Below the pieces are notes generated by a model. The model had not been told where the DNA came from. It was given only the letters and a program-made list of their open reading frames with translations, and ran no database searches. The position numbers were made by a program, and so were the translations under genes. From NCBI GenBank assembly GCA_900318585.1, contig ONKY01000003.1, forward strand, positions 1 through 44,283: DNA of 44,283 bases, given 5' to 3'. This DNA is from an uncultured Prevotellaceae bacterium. Lineage in GTDB: Bacteria; Bacteroidota; Bacteroidia; Bacteroidales; Bacteroidaceae. This document shows, in pieces, positions 9,832-17,215 of this stretch (position 1 is its first letter; each line of letters starts with the position of its first letter).

Positions 9832-10737
9832 TCAGCACTTCTCGGCAATTCTCAGCTTGGCGCTGCGACTGCGCGGATTGCGCTCCTGTTCCTCGGCCGA
9901 AGGGGTAATGACCTTACTGCTGACAGCACGCAGCGGAGCCGTCGTGTGACCAAAGAAGTCCTGCTCCATGCGGCCCTCGGCGTTGCCCGTCTTCATCATG
10001 TTTTTCACGATGCGGTCCTCCAACGAGTGGTAGGTGATGACCGAAAGCCTGCCGCCTTCGCCAAGTACGCTGACCGCTCCGGCGAGCATTTCCTTTAGGG
10101 CTTCCATCTCGTGGTTCACTTCTATGCGCAAGGCCTGGAACACACGAGCCATCTCCTTCTTGTTGTCAGCGCCGGGGATTGCCTCAAGCAGGTCGCCGGT
10201 GGTCTCTATCCGCTTCACACTGCGATATTTTACGATGGAATCGGCCATTTTTCGTGCCTGACGCAGTTCTCCATAGAGATAAAACACGTCGGCCAACTGT
10301 TGCTCGGTGTAGTTGTTCACCACGTCGGCGGCCGTCATTCCCGCACGCTTGTTCATACGCATGTCAAGGGGCGCATCCTCGTAGCGGAAAGAGAAACCGC
10401 GGGCAGCATCGTCAAAATGGTGGCTGGAAACACCCAGGTCGGCCAGCAACCCGTCCACTGCCTCCACGCCATAGTAGCGCATCCACTGCTTCACGTACCT
10501 AAAGTTGCTTCGCACGAAGGTAAAGCGGTCGTCGCTGACGATATTTTTCTCCGCATCGGCATCCTGATCGAAACTGTAGAGGTGGCCCTCCGGCCCGAGC
10601 CGTCGCAGGATTTCACGACTGTGTCCGCCACCGCCGAAGGTGACGTCCACGTAAGTGCCGCTGGGCTGGATGGCCAACCCGCTGATACTCTCGTCCAAGA
10701 GCACCGGCACATGATATGTCTCAGCCGTGATAATCAT
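9832..10737 (-). CDS. rsmH: 16S rRNA (cytosine(1402)-N(4))-methyltransferase RsmH (MraW)
   Basis: RsmH (301 residues) methylates N4 of C1402 in 16S rRNA using S-adenosylmethionine. The start YHVPVLLDESISGL, the SAM loop VDVTFGGGGHS (about residues 32-42), DGLLADLGVSSHHFD, RGFSFRYEDAPLDMRM and the C-terminal SYHSLEDRIVK match the family throughout. Six bases separate it from mraZ upstream and seven from the ftsL-like gene downstream. Confidence 0.96.
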   Translation of the reverse strand: MIITAETYHVPVLLDESISGLAIQPSGTYVDVTFGGGGHSREILRRLGPEGHLYSFDQDADAEKNIVSDDRFTFVRSNFRYVKQWMRYYGVEAVDGLLADLGVSSHHFDDAARGFSFRYEDAPLDMRMNKRAGMTAADVVNNYTEQQLADVFYLYGELRQARKMADSIVKYRSVKRIETTGDLLEAIPGADNKKEMARVFQALRIEVNHEMEALKEMLAGAVSVLGEGGRLSVITYHSLEDRIVKNMMKTGNAEGRMEQDFFGHTTAPLRAVSSKVITPSAEEQERNPRSRSAKLRIAEKC

Positions 10738-10743
10738 ATCTTC

Positions 10744-11193
10744 TTAGGACCCGATAGTCAGGATCTTCTCCAATTCCATCCCGAAGTCTTCATCGCTCTC
10801 CAACGTGCTGTCGAGTAGCTCTGGTGACCAGATCTCTATCACGTTATCCATGCCGATGAAGCGTATCGCCTGCTTGATTTGGGCTTTTTCCAGCAGTCGT
10901 TTTGAGATGAGCAGACGCCCGTTGCCGTCAAGACTGGCTTCCTCCACTTCCGAGTTCATCTTTCTCATCACCTGCTGGTGTTCCTTGTTCCAGATGTTAA
11001 GCTGCTCACGCAACGCATCCATCCGTTCGTTCCACACGGATTCCGGGTAGAGCACCAGACATGGCTGGTGGACATCCTTGCGAAGCACAAGCTTTTCCTC
11101 GCCAGATGCCTGGAGCACCTTGCGGAAGACGGAGGGCAGAAAAACGCGGCCCTTCATGTCCAACTTTGCTTCTATGTTGCCTAAGAATCGCAT
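10744..11193 (-). CDS. mraZ: Transcriptional regulator MraZ
   Basis: MraZ (149 residues) is the DNA-binding protein at the head of the dcw cluster. It has two SpoVT/AbrB-type repeats: the first with LDMKGRVFLPSVFRK (about residues 11-25), the second with LDGNGRLLISKRLLEKA (about 88-104). In other bacteria MraZ represses its own operon by binding direct repeats in front of mraZ; no clear set of such repeats was found here. It is the first gene of the minus-strand cluster, with a TAnnTTTG box about 30 bases upstream. Confidence 0.95.
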   Translation of the reverse strand: MRFLGNIEAKLDMKGRVFLPSVFRKVLQASGEEKLVLRKDVHQPCLVLYPESVWNERMDALREQLNIWNKEHQQVMRKMNSEVEEASLDGNGRLLISKRLLEKAQIKQAIRFIGMDNVIEIWSPELLDSTLESDEDFGMELEKILTIGS

Positions 11194-11221
11194 GTATGTA
11201 TGTTTTGAAGCTATTTCGTGG

Positions 11222-11229
11222 CAAAATTA
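11222..11229 (-). promoter_or_regulatory. Putative -7 box (TAATTTTG) for the mraZ/dcw operon
   Basis: Read on the minus strand, TAATTTTG matches the Bacteroidetes -7 consensus TAnnTTTG and ends about 29 bases before the mraZ ATG. No good TTTG element is visible at the expected 19-21 base spacing, so the assignment rests on the -7 box and position. Confidence 0.5.
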
Positions 11230-11411
11230 AACATTTTCCTCCACAATCCCCCACAATTCACCACCAAAATAACGTTTCATTAATATTTTTTAATACTTTC
11301 CCCCACTTTCGCCCGTTTGCGCGCCGCCGTCATCAGGCAATAAAACAGGAAAACGCCACGATTCCAGACAAAACGACAACAAATATCCTAATTCTCAAGA
11401 GAATCAGATGC

Positions 11412-11558
11412 TAAAGCACTGGTTTACGATTCCAAACCACTGGTTTACGATTCCAAACCACTGGTTTACGACGCTAAACCACCGATTTACGATTCCAAAC
11501 CACCGATTTACGATTCCAAACCACTGGTTTACGACGCTAAACCAGTGCTTTAGGATCG
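11412..11558. repeat. Seven tandem 21-bp units with self-complementary cores and complementary ends
   Basis: Seven consecutive 21-base units (11412-32, 33-53, 54-74, 75-95, 96-116, 117-137, 138-158) share the form AAACCACTGGTTTACGATTC with small changes (CCACTGG/CCACCGA; ACGATTC/ACGACGC). Each core is nearly palindromic. The first unit core TAAAGCACTGGTTTA (11412-11426) is the exact reverse complement of the last, TAAACCAGTGCTTTA (11538-11552), so the ends can pair over the whole array. A short open frame through it gives a 7-residue peptide repeat, probably only because 21 is divisible by 3. The rest of the 11194-11899 gap has no gene. Confidence 0.9.
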
Positions 11559-11685
11559 TATACCCCAGCGGAACAAACTGTTCCAGCCTATGAAAATTTT
11601 TTGGAACAGTACGATACGCTCGGGAACCAATGCTTCTTCTCTCGCGTACGCGCGCATATTATGAAGGGAAACACGAAATAATCCC

Positions 11686-11728
11686 ACCCATCCTACACTT
11701 CTTACACCCGCTTAGGTGTAGGATGGGT
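11686..11728. repeat. Perfect 13-bp inverted repeat inside a larger inverted repeat
   Basis: ACCCATCCTACAC at 11686-11698 is the exact reverse complement of GTGTAGGATGGGT at 11716-11728; a second GGATGGGT copy follows at 11731-11737 and could pair instead. A short T run (11743-11747) follows. Outside this lie TCTCGCGTACGCGCGC (from about 11640) and GCGCGCGCGAGGAGA (ending about 11784), which are also largely complementary. It could be a terminator, an attenuator or an extruding palindrome; no gene ends close enough to decide. Confidence 0.65.
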
Positions 11729-11862
11729 AGGATGGGTGGGATGTTTTTGGATTGAGCTATATATACACGCGCGCGCGAGGAGAAAAGCGTTACGGATTCG
11801 GAAAGGATACAAAAGAATCGTAAAAACAGAGAGGCAAATGGCGTAAGTGACAGAAAATTAGC

Positions 11863-11870
11863 TATCTTTG
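11863..11870 (+). promoter_or_regulatory. Putative -7 box (TATCTTTG) for the metallophosphoesterase gene
   Basis: TATCTTTG matches TAnnTTTG and lies 29 bases before the ATG at 11900. No TTTG was seen at the -33 distance. Confidence 0.5.
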
Positions 11871-11899
11871 CAGGCTGAAAACGCGAACGCTCCATTTGC

Positions 11900-13009
11900 A
11901 TGAGACTTATGTGGATGATATTCATGATACTGCCCTTCCTGGGCATTGCCTACATCAGCTGGCACCTGTGGATACTATTGCCCTGGTCGCCAATATGGAA
12001 AACGCTGGCGCTCCTCTTGGGCATCGGCGCGTTTCTGCTAATGTTTTTCAACTTCTCCGACAGACTGGACCGTATGCCCCTGTGGGTAGCGACGGCTTGT
12101 TACGAAGTGGGCAACTCCATCATCTTCATCATGCTCTACCTGGTCATCATCTTCCTGCTTCTCGACCTGGGGCGCCTCTTCCATCTGGTGCCCAAGGCGC
12201 TGCTGGTTCACAACGGCCTGACGGCCGCAGGTCTGGCAGTCCTGCTTTTCGGCGTGTTCCTCTACGGCTACCTGAACTATAAGGACAAGAAGCGCGTGGA
12301 GCTCAAGGTCACAACAGAGAAGCCGATAGCAAAGGATTATCGGGTGGTGATGATGAGCGATTTGCACTTAGGCTACCACAACCGGCGGGCTGAGCTGGCA
12401 CGGTGGGTGGACATCATCAATGCAGAAAAGCCCGATTTCATCGTCATTGCAGGCGATATCATCGACAAAAGCACGCGCCCGCTCATGGAGGAGGATATGG
12501 CTGCCGAGCTACGGCGACTAGATAGTCCCGTATACGCCTGCCTCGGCAATCACGATTACTTCTCCGGTCTGGAAGGGGCTTTGCAGTTTTATCATGACGC
12601 CCACATCCACGTGCTACGTGATGAGACGATGCTGATTGACTCCTGCATAGCCGTCATAGGCCGTGATGACCAGATGAACCGCCGCCGCAAGAGCATCAAG
12701 GACCTAGTGACGTCAGCCTCAGCACATACGCAGGCTCCGACGTTCAAGATACTCTTAGACCACCAGCCCTACCATCTGGAAAAGGCGGAACAGGCGGGCA
12801 TCGACCTGCAGTTGAGCGGACACACGCACCGCGGCCAGGTATGGCCCATCTCCTGGATATCCGACGCGCTCTATGAATGCTCGTGGGGAAGCCACCAGCG
12901 CGGAAATACGCAGTACTACGTCTCGTCAGGCATGGGTATCTGGGGCGGCAAGTTCCGCATCGGTACGCAGTCAGAATACGTCGTAATCACAATCAAACCA
13001 CAACAATAA
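11900..13009 (+). CDS. Membrane-anchored metallophosphoesterase (YkuE/YaeI-like calcineurin fold)
   Basis: The 369-residue product begins with about four hydrophobic membrane segments (residues 1-130) followed by a calcineurin-like phosphoesterase domain. All dinuclear-metal motifs are present: SDLHLG (Asp154, His156), GDIID (Asp186), GNHD (Asn217, His218, Asp219) and SGHTHRGQ (His308, His310). Family knowledge: related YkuE/YaeI proteins are metal-dependent phosphoesterases, and some LpxH and LpxG lipid A enzymes share the fold, but the true substrate cannot be read here. The active site probably faces one membrane surface. The FMN-binding gene follows 23 bases later and is likely co-transcribed. 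Confidence 0.85.
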   Translation: MRLMWMIFMILPFLGIAYISWHLWILLPWSPIWKTLALLLGIGAFLLMFFNFSDRLDRMPLWVATACYEVGNSIIFIMLYLVIIFLLLDLGRLFHLVPKALLVHNGLTAAGLAVLLFGVFLYGYLNYKDKKRVELKVTTEKPIAKDYRVVMMSDLHLGYHNRRAELARWVDIINAEKPDFIVIAGDIIDKSTRPLMEEDMAAELRRLDSPVYACLGNHDYFSGLEGALQFYHDAHIHVLRDETMLIDSCIAVIGRDDQMNRRRKSIKDLVTSASAHTQAPTFKILLDHQPYHLEKAEQAGIDLQLSGHTHRGQVWPISWISDALYECSWGSHQRGNTQYYVSSGMGIWGGKFRIGTQSEYVVITIKPQQ

Positions 13010-13032
13010 GAAAGTCAAAACAACAGATAAAC

Positions 13033-13422
13033 ATGAAAAAGTATTTTGTATTAGTAGCTGCTGCACTCTTCCTGATGAGTGCCGGCAAGAAGGATAGCGA
13101 CGGTGTTATCACCAAGGAAGACGGCATGTCCGTAGTCAACACGACGACCATCTGCAAGAGTATTGAGGGTTACAATGGCCCCGTGCCCTTGAAGATCTAT
13201 ATCAAGAAGAACAAGGTGGAGAAGATTGAGCTGCTCAAGAACACGGAGACGCCCAAGTACTTGGCAATGGTCAAGAAAAGCCTGATGGAAGCATGGAACG
13301 GTCTCTCCGTCAAGGAAGCTACCACGAAGAAAGTGGATGGCGTCACCGGTGCTACCTTCACCAGCGACGCCCTTATCCAGAATGTTCAGAAAGGCCTGGA
13401 GTACTACCAAAAGAACAAGTAA
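13033..13422 (+). CDS. Exported FMN-binding domain protein
   Basis: I start this gene at ATGAAAAAG (13033), giving 129 residues; a longer open frame upstream lacks a signal sequence at its start. Residues 1-17 form a signal peptide (MKKYFVLVAAALFLMSAG). It resembles a lipoprotein leader but has no Cys. The end DGVTGATFTSDALIQNVQKG (about residues 101-120) matches the FMN_bind motif, in which a Thr in [S/T]GATxT is covalently flavinylated by ApbE in NqrC, RnfG and extracellular flavin carriers. A role as a small periplasmic electron carrier is inferred. No apbE or partner reductase is in the window. Confidence 0.75.
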   Translation: MKKYFVLVAAALFLMSAGKKDSDGVITKEDGMSVVNTTTICKSIEGYNGPVPLKIYIKKNKVEKIELLKNTETPKYLAMVKKSLMEAWNGLSVKEATTKKVDGVTGATFTSDALIQNVQKGLEYYQKNK

Positions 13423-13441
13423 GTCAGGCCGACAATCATTT

Positions 13442-15841
13442 TTAGAACTCCAGCACAGCTTCCTTCAGGCCAACAGCCTGAGCTTTCAGTGTGCCTTTAC
13501 CTTTTACCACTACCAAGCACTTGCCGAAGAAGGCTTTACGCTGGGGAGAGGTGAAGCGTTCCATAGAAGTCTGGCAGCCGTTGTCGGTGGCAACGAGCTT
13601 CCCATTGCCTATGACAGAGAAGCTGACCTGGTTTTCTGCCAACGGACAAAGCGTCCCGTTTGCATCGACAATATCGACACTGATAAACTGCAGGTCTTTG
13701 CCCAGATAGTCGGTACTTAGGCGGATGGCGGCAGGAGCGCCAGCAGTTTTGATGGTCTGCTCGCACACCGTCTTGCCATCCTTGCGGCTAACGGCCTTAA
13801 TCTCTCCAGGCTCATACTGCACACGCCACATAACGTGGTATTCGTGTACACCTTTGCTCCTGACTCCCTTACTCTTTCCGTTCACAAACAATTCTACCTC
13901 GTCGGCGTTATTGTAGTAAGCCCACAGGTCAACGGTCTGCCCGGGCAGCCAGTTCCAATGGGGGAAGAGGTGGAGCATAGGCTTCGCTGTCCACTCACTC
14001 TGGTACATATAATAACTGTCCTTGGGGAAGCCGGCCAGGTCAATGATGCCAAAGTAGCTGCTGCGGGCGGGGAAACCGTAGGGCGTAGGCTCTCCGATGT
14101 AGTCAAAGCCCGTCCAGATGAATTGTCCGCCGCAGTAGGGAGTGTGTTTCACAACGTCCCACAGCTCCTCATGGGTGCTCGACCACGAAGCGTGCATATT
14201 GTCATAGGCAGAGCACATGAAGGTGGGGTCGGTATAGGGCAGCCACCATTCTTTCGGTGCTTTATAGACAGAGTCGGAGGGCATCATGTAGAAGCCACGG
14301 GTCTGCAGGGCACTGACACTCTCGCTGAAGATAAAAGGCTTGTCGGGGAAGTTCTTCGGCACGTCCTTCACCCACTGGTGGTGGTAGTTGAAACCGATGA
14401 GGTCAATGGCTCCGCTCTTGAAGAGGTGGTTATTGGGCGACGGCTCGTTGCAGCCCGCTGTGATGGGGCGGCTGGTATCGTAGCGCTTCACAATCTCCGC
14501 CAAGTGACGCGTCAGCAGGGAGTTGACACTCAACTCACCTTCCTTGGCCAGCGTCGAGGCGTCGTGGCCTGCATTCAGGATGAGGTTGGCCTGCTCCAAC
14601 GTCAGCGTGTCGGCCTCGGCGTTGGACCATTGCTCCAGCACTTCGTTTCCAATGCTCCACATCAGGATGCAGGGATGGTTGCGGTCGCGTAGCACAAGGT
14701 CGGTCAAGTCGCGCTCGTGCCACTCATCGAAGAAGCGGGCGTAGTCGTTCTGCGTTTTCTTGCGGCGCCACATGTCGAAACTCTCGTCCATGACGATAAA
14801 GCCCATCGTGTCGCACATGTTCAACAGCTCAGGTGCCGGTGGGTTGTGTGACGAGCGGATGGCGTTGACACCCATCGCCTTCAGCTTCGTGAGCTTGCGG
14901 TGCAGGGCATCCTCATACAGGGCAGCACCGAGGCAGCCGAAGTCGTGGTGCTCGCAGACACCGTTCATCTTCATGTTCTTGCCATTCAGCCAGAAGCCCG
15001 TCTTCGCGTCGAAGCGGAATGAGCGGAAGCCCGTCCACGTCTCATAACTGTCTACCACCTTGCCGCCAACCTTCACGTCCGTGCGTACCTTATATATATA
15101 TGGCTGTTCACACGACCATAGCTTTGGATTGCTGATGCTGATGACGGCCTTGGCGCCCCGTGCGCGTCCGACGGTTCTCCCGTCAGGCCCAATCAGCGTG
15201 TTTTCCACGGTTCCATCGCCATTCAGCGTTACCTCTATGCTGACCTTTCCTTTCTTCCCGCTGACGGTCGAAACGACTTTCGTACCCCAGTGTGCCACAT
15301 GGGTGGTAGACGTTCGGGTCAGCCAGACATGGCGGTAGATGCCGCAGCCGCTGTACCAGCGGGAGTTGGGCTGGTCACTATTGTCCACACGCACCGCAAC
15401 GACATTATCGCCTTCTTGGAGATAGGGTGTCACGTCGTACTGGAAAGAGCTGTAGCCATAGGGACGGAACCCCACCTTCTGACCGTTCACATAGACCGTG
15501 CTATTCATGTAGACACCGTCGAACTCCAGGAAATATCGGCTGCCTGACAGCGGCGTCTCACAGTCGCCAATCGTAAAATGCTTCCTGTACCAGCCAATGC
15601 CACCTGGCAACGCTCCGCCACCGGCTCCGCTAGGGTTGCCGGCATAGAAGTCGCCTTCGATGGCCCAGTCGTGAGGCACATTGAGCAATCGCCAGCTACT
15701 GTCGTTATAGTCCGACTGGGCCATCTGCACCGAATCGGCCAGAATGAAGCGCCAATAGCTGTCGAAGCTGACGCGTTCGCGTGATTGGGCTGACAGCCCT
15801 GTCAGGACTGCAACCAACAGAAGGAGTAACCGTTGTTTCAT
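13442..15841 (-). CDS. Exported glycoside hydrolase family 2 enzyme (beta-galactosidase type)
   Basis: The 799-residue product has a signal peptide (about residues 1-19) and the GH2 domain order: sugar-binding jelly roll (about 25-190), Ig-like domain (about 190-285), TIM barrel (about 290-590) and C-terminal beta domains of the DUF4982/invasin-like type. The acid/base Glu400 lies in WSIGNEV and the nucleophile Glu507 in IFSESVSAL. NAIRSSHNPPAPELLNMCD is a classic GH2 block. Beta-galactosidase is the best guess; beta-glucuronidase or beta-mannosidase cannot be excluded. The enzyme probably acts in the periplasm. It starts 6 bases after waaA, so it may be read from the gltX promoter. Confidence 0.9.
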   Translation of the reverse strand: MKQRLLLLLVAVLTGLSAQSRERVSFDSYWRFILADSVQMAQSDYNDSSWRLLNVPHDWAIEGDFYAGNPSGAGGGALPGGIGWYRKHFTIGDCETPLSGSRYFLEFDGVYMNSTVYVNGQKVGFRPYGYSSFQYDVTPYLQEGDNVVAVRVDNSDQPNSRWYSGCGIYRHVWLTRTSTTHVAHWGTKVVSTVSGKKGKVSIEVTLNGDGTVENTLIGPDGRTVGRARGAKAVISISNPKLWSCEQPYIYKVRTDVKVGGKVVDSYETWTGFRSFRFDAKTGFWLNGKNMKMNGVCEHHDFGCLGAALYEDALHRKLTKLKAMGVNAIRSSHNPPAPELLNMCDTMGFIVMDESFDMWRRKKTQNDYARFFDEWHERDLTDLVLRDRNHPCILMWSIGNEVLEQWSNAEADTLTLEQANLILNAGHDASTLAKEGELSVNSLLTRHLAEIVKRYDTSRPITAGCNEPSPNNHLFKSGAIDLIGFNYHHQWVKDVPKNFPDKPFIFSESVSALQTRGFYMMPSDSVYKAPKEWWLPYTDPTFMCSAYDNMHASWSSTHEELWDVVKHTPYCGGQFIWTGFDYIGEPTPYGFPARSSYFGIIDLAGFPKDSYYMYQSEWTAKPMLHLFPHWNWLPGQTVDLWAYYNNADEVELFVNGKSKGVRSKGVHEYHVMWRVQYEPGEIKAVSRKDGKTVCEQTIKTAGAPAAIRLSTDYLGKDLQFISVDIVDANGTLCPLAENQVSFSVIGNGKLVATDNGCQTSMERFTSPQRKAFFGKCLVVVKGKGTLKAQAVGLKEAVLEF

Positions 15842-15847
15842 ATATCT

Positions 15848-17215
15848 TTAGTTATTGGTATTACCGAAAACCTCTGAGAACACCTTGTCCGTAGCGCCCG
15901 CCAGGCTCTGCACGTAGGCACCTGCGCTGTCGCCGGCCTGCTGCAGCGTCTGCGGCTCCTGGTCGAAGCGGTTCATCAACCGCTCAAAGTCCTCATAGCC
16001 ATGAATCTCGAAACCGCCGCCACAGGCTTTCAGCCCCTGCGCCTCTTGGAAACGCTGGTTGTTAGGACCGAAGATGACGGGAACGCCCCATACACCGGCC
16101 TCCAACACATTATGGATGCCCACACCGAAACCGCCGCCCACATAGGTAACGGTGGCGTAGCGGTATATACTTGACAGGAGGCCGAAACAGTCGATAATAA
16201 AAGACTCTCCTCCCTGCCCCTCCCTTGTAGGGAGGGGAGTAGATAGTTTTTCTGCAGTATTCTCGGCCTGAGAGTATATACTCCCCTCCCTACAAGGGAG
16301 GGGCGGGGGGGAGAGTCTCCTCGTATAGCGTACCACGTTCCAGCCCTCTAATTGCTTCTCTATCTGCTGCAAGTGGTCCTCGCCGATGACGTGCGGCGCA
16401 ATAATCAGCTTCCACCCAGGATGCTCCTTGAAGTAACGGATGAAGATATCCTCGTCGGGCGGCCAACTGCTGCCGGCAACGAATATCTTTGGAGCCCCTC
16501 CTACAGTCCCCGCGGGGGCTTCATGGGTACTGCCGGCCAGGAATGCTGCTATTGTTTCCCCCACAGAGGGAGAAAGGGGGGCTTCCTTTACTTGCAGCAC
16601 ACGGTCGAAGCGGGTGTCGCCCACGATGCTCACGTTGGTGATGCCTATCTTCGCCAACAGCTCACGGCTCACCTCGTTCTGCACATAGAAGTGGGTGAAG
16701 CAGTGCAGCACACGTCCGTACTGCCGGCCGTACCATTTGAAGAACACCTGGTCTGGACGGAAAATAGAGCTCACGCTGTAGACGGGCACATTGCGGTGCT
16801 TCAGGATATGCAGGTAGTTGTACCAGAACTCATACTTGATGAAGAAAGCCATCACCGGACGGATGGCACGCAGGAAGCGGCGGGCATTGGTGATGGTGTC
16901 AAGGGGCAAGTAGCAGATGATGTCGGCACCCTCATAGTTCTTCCTTACCTCGTAACCGGAGGGCGAGAAGAACGTCAGCAATATCTTATACTCTGGATGC
17001 TCCCGGCGCAAGCGCTCCATCAGCGGACGCCCCTGCTCGAACTCTCCCAATGAGGCGGCATGGAACCACACGTACTGTGCCGAAGGATCTACCTGTTCAC
17101 GCAGCACACGGAAAGCATCGCGCTCGCCGCGCCACATCTTGCGCACCTTCTCGTTGAAACGACTGTAGATGGCTACGCCAAGGAGATAGAGGTATATTAT
17201 CAGGTTGTAGATCAT
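15848..17215 (-). CDS. waaA: 3-deoxy-D-manno-octulosonic acid (Kdo) transferase WaaA, carrying in-frame palindromic inserts
   Basis: WaaA (KdtA) transfers Kdo from CMP-Kdo to the lipid A precursor at the inner membrane. The 455-residue product starts with a membrane anchor, then [16 protein letters not shown] and [12 protein letters not shown], and ends with [20 protein letters not shown] and [13 protein letters not shown], all typical of the GT30 family. It is longer than the usual ~410-425 residues. The surplus matches repetitive inserts: about 37 residues near 301-337 (PPPLPCREG...[10 protein letters not shown]) encoded by a long palindrome, and shorter pieces near 210-240 ([21 protein letters not shown]). 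The start overlaps the gltX stop as ATGA. Confidence 0.93.
   Translation of the reverse strand: MIYNLIIYLYLLGVAIYSRFNEKVRKMWRGERDAFRVLREQVDPSAQYVWFHAASLGEFEQGRPLMERLRREHPEYKILLTFFSPSGYEVRKNYEGADIICYLPLDTITNARRFLRAIRPVMAFFIKYEFWYNYLHILKHRNVPVYSVSSIFRPDQVFFKWYGRQYGRVLHCFTHFYVQNEVSRELLAKIGITNVSIVGDTRFDRVLQVKEAPLSPSVGETIAAFLAGSTHEAPAGTVGGAPKIFVAGSSWPPDEDIFIRYFKEHPGWKLIIAPHVIGEDHLQQIEKQLEGWNVVRYTRRLSPPPLPCREGSIYSQAENTAEKLSTPLPTREGQGGESFIIDCFGLLSSIYRYATVTYVGGGFGVGIHNVLEAGVWGVPVIFGPNNQRFQEAQGLKACGGGFEIHGYEDFERLMNRFDQEPQTLQQAGDSAGAYVQSLAGATDKVFSEVFGNTNN
16205..16315. repeat. 111-bp palindromic element inside waaA
   Basis: Positions 16205-16241 and 16279-16315 are 37-base inverted repeats with about two mismatches; the shared core is CCCCTCCCTTGTAGGGAGGG. 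The spacer is 37 bases. The whole element is 111 bases, exactly 37 codons, so it keeps the reading frame. Each arm also contains a smaller palindrome (CCCTCCCTTGTAGGGAGGG). It encodes a Pro/Arg/Gly-rich stretch absent from ordinary WaaA proteins. Confidence 0.85.
16493..16520. repeat. Small palindromic element in waaA, copy of one in gltX
   Basis: AGCCCC (16493-16498) pairs with GGGGCT (16515-16520) around CTACAGTCCCCGC. On the coding strand it gives [11 protein letters not shown]. The same element occurs at 17224-17252, at the end of gltX. A third, related GC-rich piece lies at about 16556-16586 (coding [10 protein letters not shown]). Confidence 0.7.

Noticed and set aside
11412..11558. CRISPR array
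   Set aside because: Units are directly adjacent with no unique spacers, and no cas genes are nearby.
11408..11593. A 61-codon frame through the 21-bp array with a 7-residue peptide repeat
   Set aside because: The peptide periodicity follows from a 21-base repeat being divisible by three; the repeat cores are palindromic, pointing to DNA or RNA structure rather than protein.
11659..11946. A 95-codon minus-strand frame over the nested inverted repeats
   Set aside because: Most of it translates hairpin arms and the promoter of the phosphoesterase gene; no family pattern.
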